Part shown: piece by piece, positions 14,796 through 22,978 of the stretch
Layout of the letters: each line of letters starts with the position of its first letter
Numbering within the stretch: the stretch's first letter is position 1
Origin: JAVVTQ01 sp036653595
GTDB taxonomy: Bacteria > Bacillota > Clostridia > Oscillospirales > Ruminococcaceae
Assembly: GCA_036653595.1 (NCBI GenBank)
Contig: JAVVTQ010000013.1
Coordinates: 1-38,942 of the forward strand
DNA: 38,942 nucleotides
Direction: 5' to 3'
Position numbers and translations under genes: made by a program
Notes under the pieces: generated by a model
Told to the model about the DNA's origin: nothing
The model's input: the letters and a program-made list of their open reading frames with translations, nothing else
Database searches by the model: none

Positions 14796-17700
14796 TCACC
14801 ACTCAACAGCGCCAAAAGACACGCCTGTGTAGTAGTGGCTCAATATTTCGTGGTAATTCCAGCCCTTGTTAATCGCGTAAAGATCCGCGCCTTCCTTGCT
14901 CATCCCGACACAGTGACCATACCCTGTGGTCAGCACGTTGGCCGAAGACTCATACCATGTCATGGCAAAGTTGGAGGAGCGTATTCCCAGCACTTTTTCA
15001 TAAAGCTCTGCGCCGGTCGAAACGATTTGATCGTCGACGTTCACATTCTTTACATATCCTGACGCCGTATAATCGATTATCTTCATCCAGTTGCTCTGGT
15101 TGGACGAGAGTTTTATGTCAAAATAGCTCTCGATTCTCGCCCTGATGGCCTCAAGTGGATAAGAGGTATTTCGCGTGTAGCCATACACCTGATAATCATA
15201 GGGGCTTTCGACGGATTGCAGATATGGGTATTCAATTCCCCAAAAATCCAGCGCGCTGCACGTTGGTCCTGCACTTATTTCAAAATATGGGGCATATATG
15301 ATTTTTCCGTCATAGAACATGCCCTCATTTATAACCTGCTCGACGAGCTTTTTCACCTCTTCTGTCGGCGTGTTGCCCTCGAAATGAGGCACCTCGGCCG
15401 ATTGAAGCTCATACTTAAGCAGACTCACCGTCGCCACAGCCTGCGCCTTTGTCGCCTCTTCGGTGAATGTACCGCCGGTTTCGGACATCACTATCATGCT
15501 GACGATATTGAGCGGTGTATCCGTCATCCGCTGTCCGTTGATGTACACCGTTATCACAACCTGTCCATCGTTTCCGACAGCGCTCTCATAGCCGCGTGTA
15601 AAATCTATGACGCCGCCCGTGTTGTGCGCGTCCTGGACAAATTTGATGCTCTTTTCATTCGCTATAAACCAGTTGTACCACTTGTCCTTTTCAACCGTTT
15701 CGTTGAGGACGGGCGAAGCCTTGTTTACGTCGTACCACTTTTTTGGATACAGTGCCGAAAAGTTCTTCTGGGGCATCAGCTGGTTTTGATTGTCCAGCTC
15801 TCCGTCGCGCACCGCCCTCGCCACAATGACGAGCTTGGCACCTTTCCAGTCCGGCAAATCAGACACGATCGTTACAAACCTGTCGCCGGAAACAATGTCG
15901 ACATCATAGTTCCAAAGCGAGCGCATTTTGAAGTCGACAACATAGTTGATGAATCCGTCTCCGTTTTTGAAATCCGAAAACTCAAAGCCGCTGTCTACCG
16001 CGCCGCTCGCCTCGTCGGTGTTCGCGTAGTATACAGAGACTATTTTGTACTTTGTCTCATCGTAAAGCGTCGTGAGTGTGATTTCCCTGTTTGCGGAAAT
16101 ATATTCCTGATCGGCAATCAGCTTGCGAAGATCTGCAAATGCGGTCCCCTCGTCGATGCAGGCATATAAAATAATATTGTCGGTATTTGCGATATCGTCA
16201 AGTCCCTGCTTTATGTATGGGCAGCCAAACGGGCTTTCGCTGCCGTAAAAATCGTGCTTCTCATAATACCCGTCGCCTTTATCGCGGACGACGACATTCT
16301 CCGTCCCGGCTCCTACGCGTATCCATGCTTCAGTGTCTGCGTTTTGCTCCTTTAAATCTCTCAGACCCTGCTGTATAAATTGCCCGCCCGACGACGATGC
16401 CAAAAACTCCGCGCCGACATTGTTATAATTATCTGTGCTTTTCTGGCGCAGCACCTTTGCTCCGACGAGCACTCCGCATGTGATCAAAAGCGACACCGCC
16501 AGCACACTTGTTATGCCCTTTTTAATTGCGATTGAGTTTATCTTGCTCGCTTTGCCGTCCTTTTCGATATCGGCAATAATGTTGTTTGCAAAGCCTTTCG
16601 AGTCGGGTATCTCAATTCCGGCGAGAAAGCGGCGAATCATATCGAGTGCATTTTTGGCGCTCAGCTCCTGCACGGCAGTGCGGCCGCGAAGATTTCCGAA
16701 ATTGAACTTCTTGACAACGACGTTTGTCTTGTCACAAACCGCGATGTACACAAGTCCAACCGGTTTTCCGACATAATCACCGCTGGTCGGCCCCGCGATT
16801 CCCGTTATTCCGACACCTATCTGGGAATGTCCGTTTGTCCTTGCTCCCTTTGCCATTTCCGCCGCTGTCGCAGAGCTTATCGCGGTATACTTTTGCAAGA
16901 TTCCGTTATTGACGGACAAACTGGCGCGCTTCACCCAGTCGGCATAGGCAGAAAGCCCATATTCGAAAACTATTGAGGAACCGTTTACCTCGGTAATCAT
17001 TGAGGCGAGCAGACCTCCTGTACAGCTCTCTGCGACGGCGACCTTGACACCCGCGTCCATGAGCTGCCCTACGACAGTCTCTGCCATCGAGCTGCCATCC
17101 TCGGAATATATGTACTCGCCGAGCCGCTCGCGAAACTGCAGCATACCCGCGCGCAGCATCGCCTCCGCATCTGTGATATTGTCGGCCTTGGCGCTTATAT
17201 TTATGTTTACCTCGCCCGTTTTTGCATAGAGGGCCGCGGATGGATTTTCCCTGTAAAGCAAATCTTTGACCTTTGTTTCAAGCTCTGATTCACCGATTCC
17301 GAAAACGTGCAGGGACGCCGACGCAACAGCCTTTCCCGTCATCGCGGCAAGGTACTGCTTCAATTTCTTTTCAAAAAGCGGCTCCAGCTCCTTTGGAGGA
17401 CCCGGAAGCAGAGCAATCGCCTGATTTCCTTTTTTTATGAAAAGTCCGGGGGCCGTTCCGTTCTCATTGTCCAAAACAGTTGAGTCCTCTATGACAAGAG
17501 CCTGTTTTATGTTGTTGTTCGTCATCTCCAAGGAGCGGCTCTCGAAAAACTCCTTTATTTTTGCCATTGTCGGCTCGTGCATGACAAGCTTTAGTCCCAG
17601 CGCGCCGGCAACAGTCTCCTTTGTGAAGTCGTCTTCTGTCGGCCCCAGACCACCGGTGAAAACTGTCAGATGGCTGCGCGAGACAGCGACTTTCAGCGCA

Positions 17701-17852
17701 TCGACGATGTCCTCGCGGTCATCGCCCACAACACTTTGATGGCGCACGTCAAAGCCCAGCATCGACAGCGCACGCGATAAAAACGCAATGTTTGTATTTA
17801 CGACATCCCCCGCCAGCAGCTCTGTGCCGACAGATATTATCTCTGCTCTCAT
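14796..17852 (-). CDS. CinA - membrane helix - sortase-B-like - SpoIID fusion protein
   Basis: One uninterrupted frame encodes 1018 residues with four parts (numbering from ATG 17852). Residues 1-410 are a full CinA: a MoCF-like domain (TGGLGPTEDDFTKE) plus a PncC-type nicotinamide-nucleotide amidase domain (AESCTGG, GPTSGDYVGKPVG). A basic linker and one membrane helix follow (about 445-467). Residues about 495-685 align by eye with class B sortases, but the His, Cys and Arg positions are Cys565, Asp665 and Lys673. Residues about 765-1015 are SpoIID/LytB-like (Glu791 in VMSETGG, TKAQAVA, GYGHCVGMS, HYYTGV). The predicted layout is CinA inside and the rest outside. GGAG lies 9 bases before ATG 17852; an ATG at 17861 abuts it. 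It follows thiI by 26 bases. CinA salvages NMN; SpoIID cleaves glycan strands. The joint role is unknown. Confidence 0.88.
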   Translation of the reverse strand: MRAEIISVGTELLAGDVVNTNIAFLSRALSMLGFDVRHQSVVGDDREDIVDALKVAVSRSHLTVFTGGLGPTEDDFTKETVAGALGLKLVMHEPTMAKIKEFFESRSLEMTNNNIKQALVIEDSTVLDNENGTAPGLFIKKGNQAIALLPGPPKELEPLFEKKLKQYLAAMTGKAVASASLHVFGIGESELETKVKDLLYRENPSAALYAKTGEVNINISAKADNITDAEAMLRAGMLQFRERLGEYIYSEDGSSMAETVVGQLMDAGVKVAVAESCTGGLLASMITEVNGSSIVFEYGLSAYADWVKRASLSVNNGILQKYTAISSATAAEMAKGARTNGHSQIGVGITGIAGPTSGDYVGKPVGLVYIAVCDKTNVVVKKFNFGNLRGRTAVQELSAKNALDMIRRFLAGIEIPDSKGFANNIIADIEKDGKASKINSIAIKKGITSVLAVSLLITCGVLVGAKVLRQKSTDNYNNVGAEFLASSSGGQFIQQGLRDLKEQNADTEAWIRVGAGTENVVVRDKGDGYYEKHDFYGSESPFGCPYIKQGLDDIANTDNIILYACIDEGTAFADLRKLIADQEYISANREITLTTLYDETKYKIVSVYYANTDEASGAVDSGFEFSDFKNGDGFINYVVDFKMRSLWNYDVDIVSGDRFVTIVSDLPDWKGAKLVIVARAVRDGELDNQNQLMPQKNFSALYPKKWYDVNKASPVLNETVEKDKWYNWFIANEKSIKFVQDAHNTGGVIDFTRGYESAVGNDGQVVITVYINGQRMTDTPLNIVSMIVMSETGGTFTEEATKAQAVATVSLLKYELQSAEVPHFEGNTPTEEVKKLVEQVINEGMFYDGKIIYAPYFEISAGPTCSALDFWGIEYPYLQSVESPYDYQVYGYTRNTSYPLEAIRARIESYFDIKLSSNQSNWMKIIDYTASGYVKNVNVDDQIVSTGAELYEKVLGIRSSNFAMTWYESSANVLTTGYGHCVGMSKEGADLYAINKGWNYHEILSHYYTGVSFGAVEW

Positions 17853-17878
17853 AAAAATCATCTCCGGTTTTGAGTTTT

Positions 17879-19057
17879 TCAGTCAAAGAAGTGCATCACC
17901 TTGACTGTATAGCTTTCAGCAGCCGCCCGCTCGGCGCTGCTCAAATCCACAGCGCTCTCCGCCGCCAAAACCTCATCAATTTTGGGCTTTGTTTTTGGAT
18001 GCTTTGGCGTGAATATTGTACAACAGTCCTCGAATGGCTCAATAGAGGTGTCAAATGTTCCGATTCTGCGCGCGATAGCCGTTATTTCCAGCTTGTCCAT
18101 GCCTATGAGAGGGCGAAGAACAGGAATAGTGGCGGCTTCGTCTGTGCATTTTATCGCGAGCAGCGTCTGAGACGCGACCTGCGCCAGGCTCTCTCCCGTG
18201 ATGAGCGCCTCACAATGCTCTTTTTCGCAAATCATTTCCGATATTCTGACCATGGAACGGCGCATCAAAACAGTGAACAGGTCGGGTGGGCAATTGTCTC
18301 TGATGAGCACCTGTGTTTCCGTAAACGGCACACAGGTCAGCACAAAGTTGCCGCTCCATCGGCTCACAATTGAGGAGAGCCGCACAACCTTGTCGAGCGC
18401 GGCCTCGCTTGTGTACGGAGGAGACATGAAATGTATTCCGCACAAATCCACCCCGCGCTTTGCCATCATCCACGCGGCGACGGGGCTGTCTATGCCCCCC
18501 GAAATCATGACTGCCGCGCGGCCGCTTGTGCCCGTGGGCATGCCCCCCGCCGCCTCTATTTTTCCCTTGTGGATATAGGCGCCGTATTCTCTGATTTCCA
18601 CGACGACATTGAGGTCCGGGTCGTCCATTTTGACCTCGAGGTTTGGAAATCGCTCCAATATATACCCGCCAACCTCGCAGGCAAGCTCCATGGAATTCAT
18701 GTGGAAGCTCTTGTCGCTCCGTTTGGCGCTGACTTTAAAGGTACGCGCCTTTGCGAGATCTGTTTTCAGATATTCGACAACATTCTGACAAATTATATCA
18801 AAATCCTTAAACGTAAGAAGCGCTCTGTTTATCGCGGATATTCCAAACACGCGCCGCAGCATTTCGCACGCCTTGTCGACATCCGCATCCTCATTTTTTG
18901 GTTCTATATAAACGGTTGACTGCGCTTTTTTGACGTCAAATTCCCCCGCCACAGCCATGCGCCTTTTGATTGTTTTAAGCATCGCCGCCTCAAAGGTTCC
19001 CTTGTTGAGGCCCTTTAATGCGAGTTCGCCGTACTTTGCCAGCAAAACTTCTTTCAT
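17879..19057 (-). CDS. thiI: tRNA 4-thiouridine synthetase ThiI
   Basis: This 392-residue protein adenylates and thiolates U8 of tRNA. The order is a ferredoxin-like N-terminal domain, a THUMP domain (about 60-165) and a PP-loop ATPase domain with SGGIDSPVAAWMM (about 185-200). It ends after the PP-loop domain and lacks the C-terminal rhodanese domain of the E. coli enzyme, as is usual in Bacillota, where sulfur comes directly from a dedicated cysteine desulfurase. That partner is the gene immediately upstream (2-base gap). GGAGCAGGT precedes the ATG. Confidence 0.96.
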   Translation of the reverse strand: MKEVLLAKYGELALKGLNKGTFEAAMLKTIKRRMAVAGEFDVKKAQSTVYIEPKNEDADVDKACEMLRRVFGISAINRALLTFKDFDIICQNVVEYLKTDLAKARTFKVSAKRSDKSFHMNSMELACEVGGYILERFPNLEVKMDDPDLNVVVEIREYGAYIHKGKIEAAGGMPTGTSGRAAVMISGGIDSPVAAWMMAKRGVDLCGIHFMSPPYTSEAALDKVVRLSSIVSRWSGNFVLTCVPFTETQVLIRDNCPPDLFTVLMRRSMVRISEMICEKEHCEALITGESLAQVASQTLLAIKCTDEAATIPVLRPLIGMDKLEITAIARRIGTFDTSIEPFEDCCTIFTPKHPKTKPKIDEVLAAESAVDLSSAERAAAESYTVKVMHFFD

Positions 19058-19059
19058 TA

Positions 19060-20196
19060 TTACCTGCTCCGATTTATTTTTAAAAGCCCGCTCTGCGCCG
19101 CCGCTATAGCAGCAACAGCTTCTCTGACCTCAGCTTGCGTCGTCTCGGCGCACATGCTGATTCTTATCGCGCTGTCTGCTTGTATCTCTTTTCCCATCGC
19201 GGACAGTGTGTGGCTTCGTTCACCGCGCGCACATGCCGAACCGCTGGAGACATATATCCCTCGCTGTTCGAGAAAATGCAGTATATTTTCGCTTTTGTAG
19301 CCCATGAGCGAAAAGTTTAAAATATACGGGCTGGCATCTTTAGGTGAATTTATACAGAGATTTGCAATTTGCGCAAGCTCAACGCGCAAAAAATCATTTA
19401 ATGCCGATATTTTTTCAAAATTCTTTTGGACGGATGTCCTGAGCATCTTCGAAGCACATGCAAAGCCGGCGGCATACGCGATGTTTTCGGTGCCGCTTCG
19501 AAGCCCTCTTTCCTGACCGCCGCCGAACATAACTTTTTCGAGATTGAGTCCGCGGCGGACATAGAGCGCGCCTATGCCTTTCGGGCCATGTATTTTGTGT
19601 GCACTGACAGACATTGTGTCGATATCGCGCGTCAGCCGAAACGGTTGTTTCAAAAAGCCCTGAACATTGTCGCTGTGAAAAGCCGTTCTGCCGCTGATGC
19701 TCTTTATGCGGGCGGCAAGCTCGGCGACATCGATGACGGCGCCGGTTTCATTGTTGACGTGCATCGCGGCGACGAGAGCCGTCTGCTTTGTGACCCTGCT
19801 TGCAATCTCGTCGATAGAAACATTTCCGTTCTCATCCGGCATGACCGTCTCAACCGCAAAGCCTTCTCTTTCGAGCGCGGCGACCGTATTTTGAACGCTC
19901 GGGTGCTCGTATCCGGTGACTATAATGCCATTGCCCCATGATTTGCGGGCACGTGCGGCCCCCAGAATCGCAATGTTGTTGCTCTCTGTCCCACAGCCCG
20001 TAAAATAGACTTCGCAAGGCTCGCACCCAAAAGCCTCCGCTATTTCCTCGCGCGAGGCCTCGAGCACCTTGCGTGAGACTAACCCAAAATCATAAAGTGA
20101 GCTGGGATTTGCAAAGCACTCCGTCAAAACCTCTGATATTCTGTTTGTGACCGACTGTGAAACACACGTTGTGGCAGCGCTGTCAAGATATATCAT
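19060..20196 (-). CDS. cysteine desulfurase (NifS/IscS family)
   Basis: This 378-residue PLP enzyme takes sulfur from cysteine as an enzyme persulfide. Seen are the N-terminal YLDSAATT, the CGTESNN block, the PLP lysine in SVSAHKIHGPKGIGALY, the HVNNETGAV block, and the active-site loop SSGSACARGERSHTLSAMG with the persulfide cysteine. Position directly before thiI identifies ThiI as the probable sulfur acceptor, like NifZ in Bacillus. A GGATGAT site precedes the ATG, and a promoter lies at 20238-20266. Confidence 0.95.
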   Translation of the reverse strand: MIYLDSAATTCVSQSVTNRISEVLTECFANPSSLYDFGLVSRKVLEASREEIAEAFGCEPCEVYFTGCGTESNNIAILGAARARKSWGNGIIVTGYEHPSVQNTVAALEREGFAVETVMPDENGNVSIDEIASRVTKQTALVAAMHVNNETGAVIDVAELAARIKSISGRTAFHSDNVQGFLKQPFRLTRDIDTMSVSAHKIHGPKGIGALYVRRGLNLEKVMFGGGQERGLRSGTENIAYAAGFACASKMLRTSVQKNFEKISALNDFLRVELAQIANLCINSPKDASPYILNFSLMGYKSENILHFLEQRGIYVSSGSACARGERSHTLSAMGKEIQADSAIRISMCAETTQAEVREAVAAIAAAQSGLLKINRSR

Positions 20197-20237
20197 ATAT
20201 CATCCATTGTCCGCTAAATATTGCATAATTTCCTTTA

Positions 20238-20266
20238 ATTATACATTAACCTACATCTAAAATCAA
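20238..20266 (-). promoter_or_regulatory. promoter of the desulfurase-thiI-cinA unit
   Basis: TTGATT (20261-20266), 17 bases, TATAAT (20238-20243) on the minus strand, about 40 bases before the start codon. Confidence 0.72.
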
Positions 20267-20441
20267 TCACCGCAAATGCCTGCGCCCCTATGAAAACGGC
20301 GCCGCATTGCCGATTTGCCCAAAGCGCCTTTTCATATTGCGATTCGCCTGCTTTTTTTGCATTGCAATTGCTGTACTTATGCGCACTACTGCGGCGTAAA
20401 ATAGCAGTGATGACGCTTCAATAAATTTGTGGAGGTGTACC

Positions 20442-20954
20442 ATGGACTTTGTTTCAATTCCCGCATCGGAAATAAATGACAGTGTTTTTCATCTCATCGG
20501 CTCCGACTGGATGCTGCTGAGTGCCGGAACAGAGGAAAGCTTCAACACCATGACAGCCTCATGGGGTGCTTTTGGTGTGCTTTGGAAAAAGAACACCGCA
20601 ACCGTTTATATCCGCCCTTTGCGCTATACGTGCCGTTTTTTTCATGAAAATACCTTTTTCTCAATGTGCTTTTTCGACGAAGAGCACCGCAAGGATTTAA
20701 ACTACATCGGCTCGCATTCCGGACGCGATGAAAACAAACTCGCGTCAACCGCCCTGACGCCTATATTTTTGCACTCGCCGCAAGCACCCATCTTCGAGCA
20801 GGCAAAGCTCGCCGTAATATGCAAAAAGCTGTATGAGGATTGCTTTAGATCCGAATGCTTTGCTGATTCGTCCCCCATTGCAGACTGTTATCCTCAGCTT
20901 GATTTTCACCGTTTCTTCATCGGGGAAATCTCGGAGGTTCTCGTTCGGCGCTAG
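20442..20954 (+). CDS. flavin reductase-like (flavoredoxin family) protein
   Basis: This 170-residue protein shows the block NTMTASWGAFGVLWKKNTAT followed by YIRPLRYT, typical of FMN-binding split-barrel flavin reductases of the flavoredoxin type, and a characteristic C-terminal FHRFFIGEISEVLVRR. It probably binds FMN and moves electrons, possibly in oxidative-stress defence; the partner is unknown. The start is ATG 20442, with GGAGGT upstream. The last 33 codons with the stop are repeated twice more downstream, in the same frame and each closed by a stop, so the native protein is probably the 170-residue form. Confidence 0.85.
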   Translation: MDFVSIPASEINDSVFHLIGSDWMLLSAGTEESFNTMTASWGAFGVLWKKNTATVYIRPLRYTCRFFHENTFFSMCFFDEEHRKDLNYIGSHSGRDENKLASTALTPIFLHSPQAPIFEQAKLAVICKKLYEDCFRSECFADSSPIADCYPQLDFHRFFIGEISEVLVRR

Positions 20955-21152
20955 TGCTTTGCAGATTCTTCCCCCATTGCAGACTGTTATCCTCAGCTTG
21001 ATTTTCACCGTTTCTTTATCGGGGAAATCTCGGAGGTACTCGTTCGGCGCTAGTGCTTTGCAGATTCATCCCCCATTGCAGACTGTCATCCTCAGCTTGA
21101 TTTTCACCGTTTCTTCATCGGGGAAATCTCGGAGGTTCTCGTTCGGCGCTGA
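20856..21152 (+). repeat. three tandem copies of a 99-base gene-end unit
   Basis: Units start at 20856, 20955 and 21054, each 99 bases (33 codons), and differ at only a few positions each. The first copy is the genuine 3' end of the flavin-reductase-like gene. The later copies keep the same frame and encode the same peptide, ending in VLVRR and a stop (TAG, TAG, TGA). It is a tandem duplication rather than a CRISPR array, because there are no spacers. Confidence 0.95.
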
Positions 21153-21193
21153 GGAGAGCGGCTTTGATTTTGACCCGGACAATCATGCCGCGC

Positions 21194-22942
21194 TCAGCGC
21201 TGAGCCGTCTTTTTAAGCTCGGACACCTTTTTCTCATCGGGTGTGACCGTGGCCGTTTTGTAGGTGTCGTAATAGACCATACCGGTTTTTTGACCGACGG
21301 CCTTTTTCACGTTTTTGATCTCCGTATAGTCAACATCGACTCGAGGCGAGTTTTTCAGGGAGCTGTGATACGCCGCAATCTGCGCACACTCTGTCAGCGC
21401 GGTATTTGTCGGTGTTCTTCCCTCACAGGAGAGCACCGTGTGAGAGCCTGCGGCGTTTTTGATGTGAAACCAGATGTCGCGCTTTTCGGCCGTTTTGAGT
21501 GTCAGCTTTTCGTTGGCGGCGTTGTTTCTGCCCACAAGCACCGCAAAGCCGTCGCTCGTTTCATATTCCAAAAACTCGTTCATCCTTCGCGGCCGTTTTT
21601 GCTCTTTGTATTTAAATCCGCGCAGATATCCCGCGTCCTTTAGTTCCTTTCTTATGAGAAGAAAGTCCTCCTCTGTGCGCGCCTCGGTTATCTCATATTT
21701 GACCTGCTGTAAGTACTCAATTTCGCGTTCACCCTCCTCGAGAAGACCGCAGAGCATCTTCGCGGCTGTCGTCAGCTTTCTGTACTGCTTATAATAGTGC
21801 TGCGAGTTTTGTGCCGGAGTTTTCTGCATATCCAGCGGCACGGTGACAGTTTGTCCGCTGTAGTAGTCTAGAAGCAGCGCTTTGTCCATGCCCTTTTGAA
21901 GCTCGTGCAGATTTGCATTGATCAGTTCGCCAAAAAGCCTTTTCTTTTCCGCAGAAGCGGTGTCTGCAAGCTCCTCTCTGCGGGCACCTTGCTTTCGCAC
22001 GGCGCGCTCACACAGCGCATTGACCTGCTTTTGCAAGTCCAGAGAGCGGGTTTTCATCCTGTCCTCTTTGTCTTTTTCCGTATAGTACGCTGCCAGCATC
22101 TGCGATGCGCTCGAAAAGTGGCGCGTTGGCATTTCACCGTACTGTGTCAGGTTTATAAAGCTGTACTCCACGGGGCGTTTGCCGTCATAGACAATTGTGA
22201 AATCGCAGCACCCCTCGTCCGCAGCGCTTTTCACCCTTTGTATTTCGCAAAAGAGCGCTCTTTTCTGCGCTTCTGTCAGGTTGTCTGCCTCGCTGTCCCC
22301 GACCGAGAGCGCTATTTCGCGGCTCACTACAGGACCTATTCCTGCGGCCACCTCGATGAGAGATTGCGATACCGGGCTGCTCTTTGTTGCAAGCGCCGAC
22401 ATGATTTCCTCTGTTTTGGCGGCTGTGAAATTGAGCTTGTCCCTCTCCGGCGGCAGCGTAAACTCAACTCCTGGTATCAACACGCGCTTGTCCGACTGCG
22501 TGTCGTCAATTCGCTTTATCGCATCAATCACTCTGTTTTCGCCGCTGATGAGCACAAAGTTGCTGTACCTGCCCATCAGCTCGAGCGATGCGCGCGGATA
22601 GACGCGGTCCCCCATCTCATTGAGCGCGTCAAAAGAAAACAGTATAACTCTCTCGCCCTCAACGGCCTCTACAGCCGTTATTCTGGCATTTGTCAGATGC
22701 TTTCGCAAGAGCATACAAAAGCTCGGCGGAACCGCCGGATTCTCGAACACCTCTTCGCTCAGATGGGCGCGCGCGCTTCCCGAACGCGCCGAAATAAAGA
22801 GCTTCTTTGCTCCATCATGTGTGCGCATGGAAAACACAATCTCATCGCGCGCAGGCATGCCAATCTTATCAACCCGCGCTCCGACAATGCTCTCTTTCAG
22901 CTCTCCGGCCAGTATATTTATCGTCACAGCGTCAAGCGCCAT
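21194..22942 (-). CDS. rqcH: RqcH, ribosome-associated quality control (NFACT family)
   Basis: This 582-residue protein is the bacterial Rqc2/NEMF homologue that binds obstructed 50S subunits and, with tRNA-Ala, adds poly-Ala tails to stalled chains. It was formerly called fibronectin-binding protein A. Domain order is NFACT-N (about 1-170, starting MALDAVTINILAGEL), helix-hairpin-helix region (about 175-270), a coiled-coil segment (about 290-430), and a C-terminal NFACT-R domain (about 455-575) with DGFAVLVGRNNAANEKLT and DIWFHIKNAAGSHTVL. GAGGT precedes the ATG. It is the last gene of the DUF1858-trmK-nif3-amidohydrolase-rqcH series, 36 bases after the amidohydrolase. Confidence 0.93.
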   Translation of the reverse strand: MALDAVTINILAGELKESIVGARVDKIGMPARDEIVFSMRTHDGAKKLFISARSGSARAHLSEEVFENPAVPPSFCMLLRKHLTNARITAVEAVEGERVILFSFDALNEMGDRVYPRASLELMGRYSNFVLISGENRVIDAIKRIDDTQSDKRVLIPGVEFTLPPERDKLNFTAAKTEEIMSALATKSSPVSQSLIEVAAGIGPVVSREIALSVGDSEADNLTEAQKRALFCEIQRVKSAADEGCCDFTIVYDGKRPVEYSFINLTQYGEMPTRHFSSASQMLAAYYTEKDKEDRMKTRSLDLQKQVNALCERAVRKQGARREELADTASAEKKRLFGELINANLHELQKGMDKALLLDYYSGQTVTVPLDMQKTPAQNSQHYYKQYRKLTTAAKMLCGLLEEGEREIEYLQQVKYEITEARTEEDFLLIRKELKDAGYLRGFKYKEQKRPRRMNEFLEYETSDGFAVLVGRNNAANEKLTLKTAEKRDIWFHIKNAAGSHTVLSCEGRTPTNTALTECAQIAAYHSSLKNSPRVDVDYTEIKNVKKAVGQKTGMVYYDTYKTATVTPDEKKVSELKKTAQR

Positions 22943-22978
22943 ATTGGATTACCTCATTACTATCTGTATATTATTTTA

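Noticed and set aside
15216..16169. Plus-strand open frame opposite the sortase-like/SpoIID part
   Set aside because: Antisense shadow; no recognisable domains, no promoter or binding site.
20856..21152. CRISPR array or minisatellite with spacers
   Set aside because: The 99-base units abut directly with no spacers and match the end of the preceding gene, so this is a tandem duplication.
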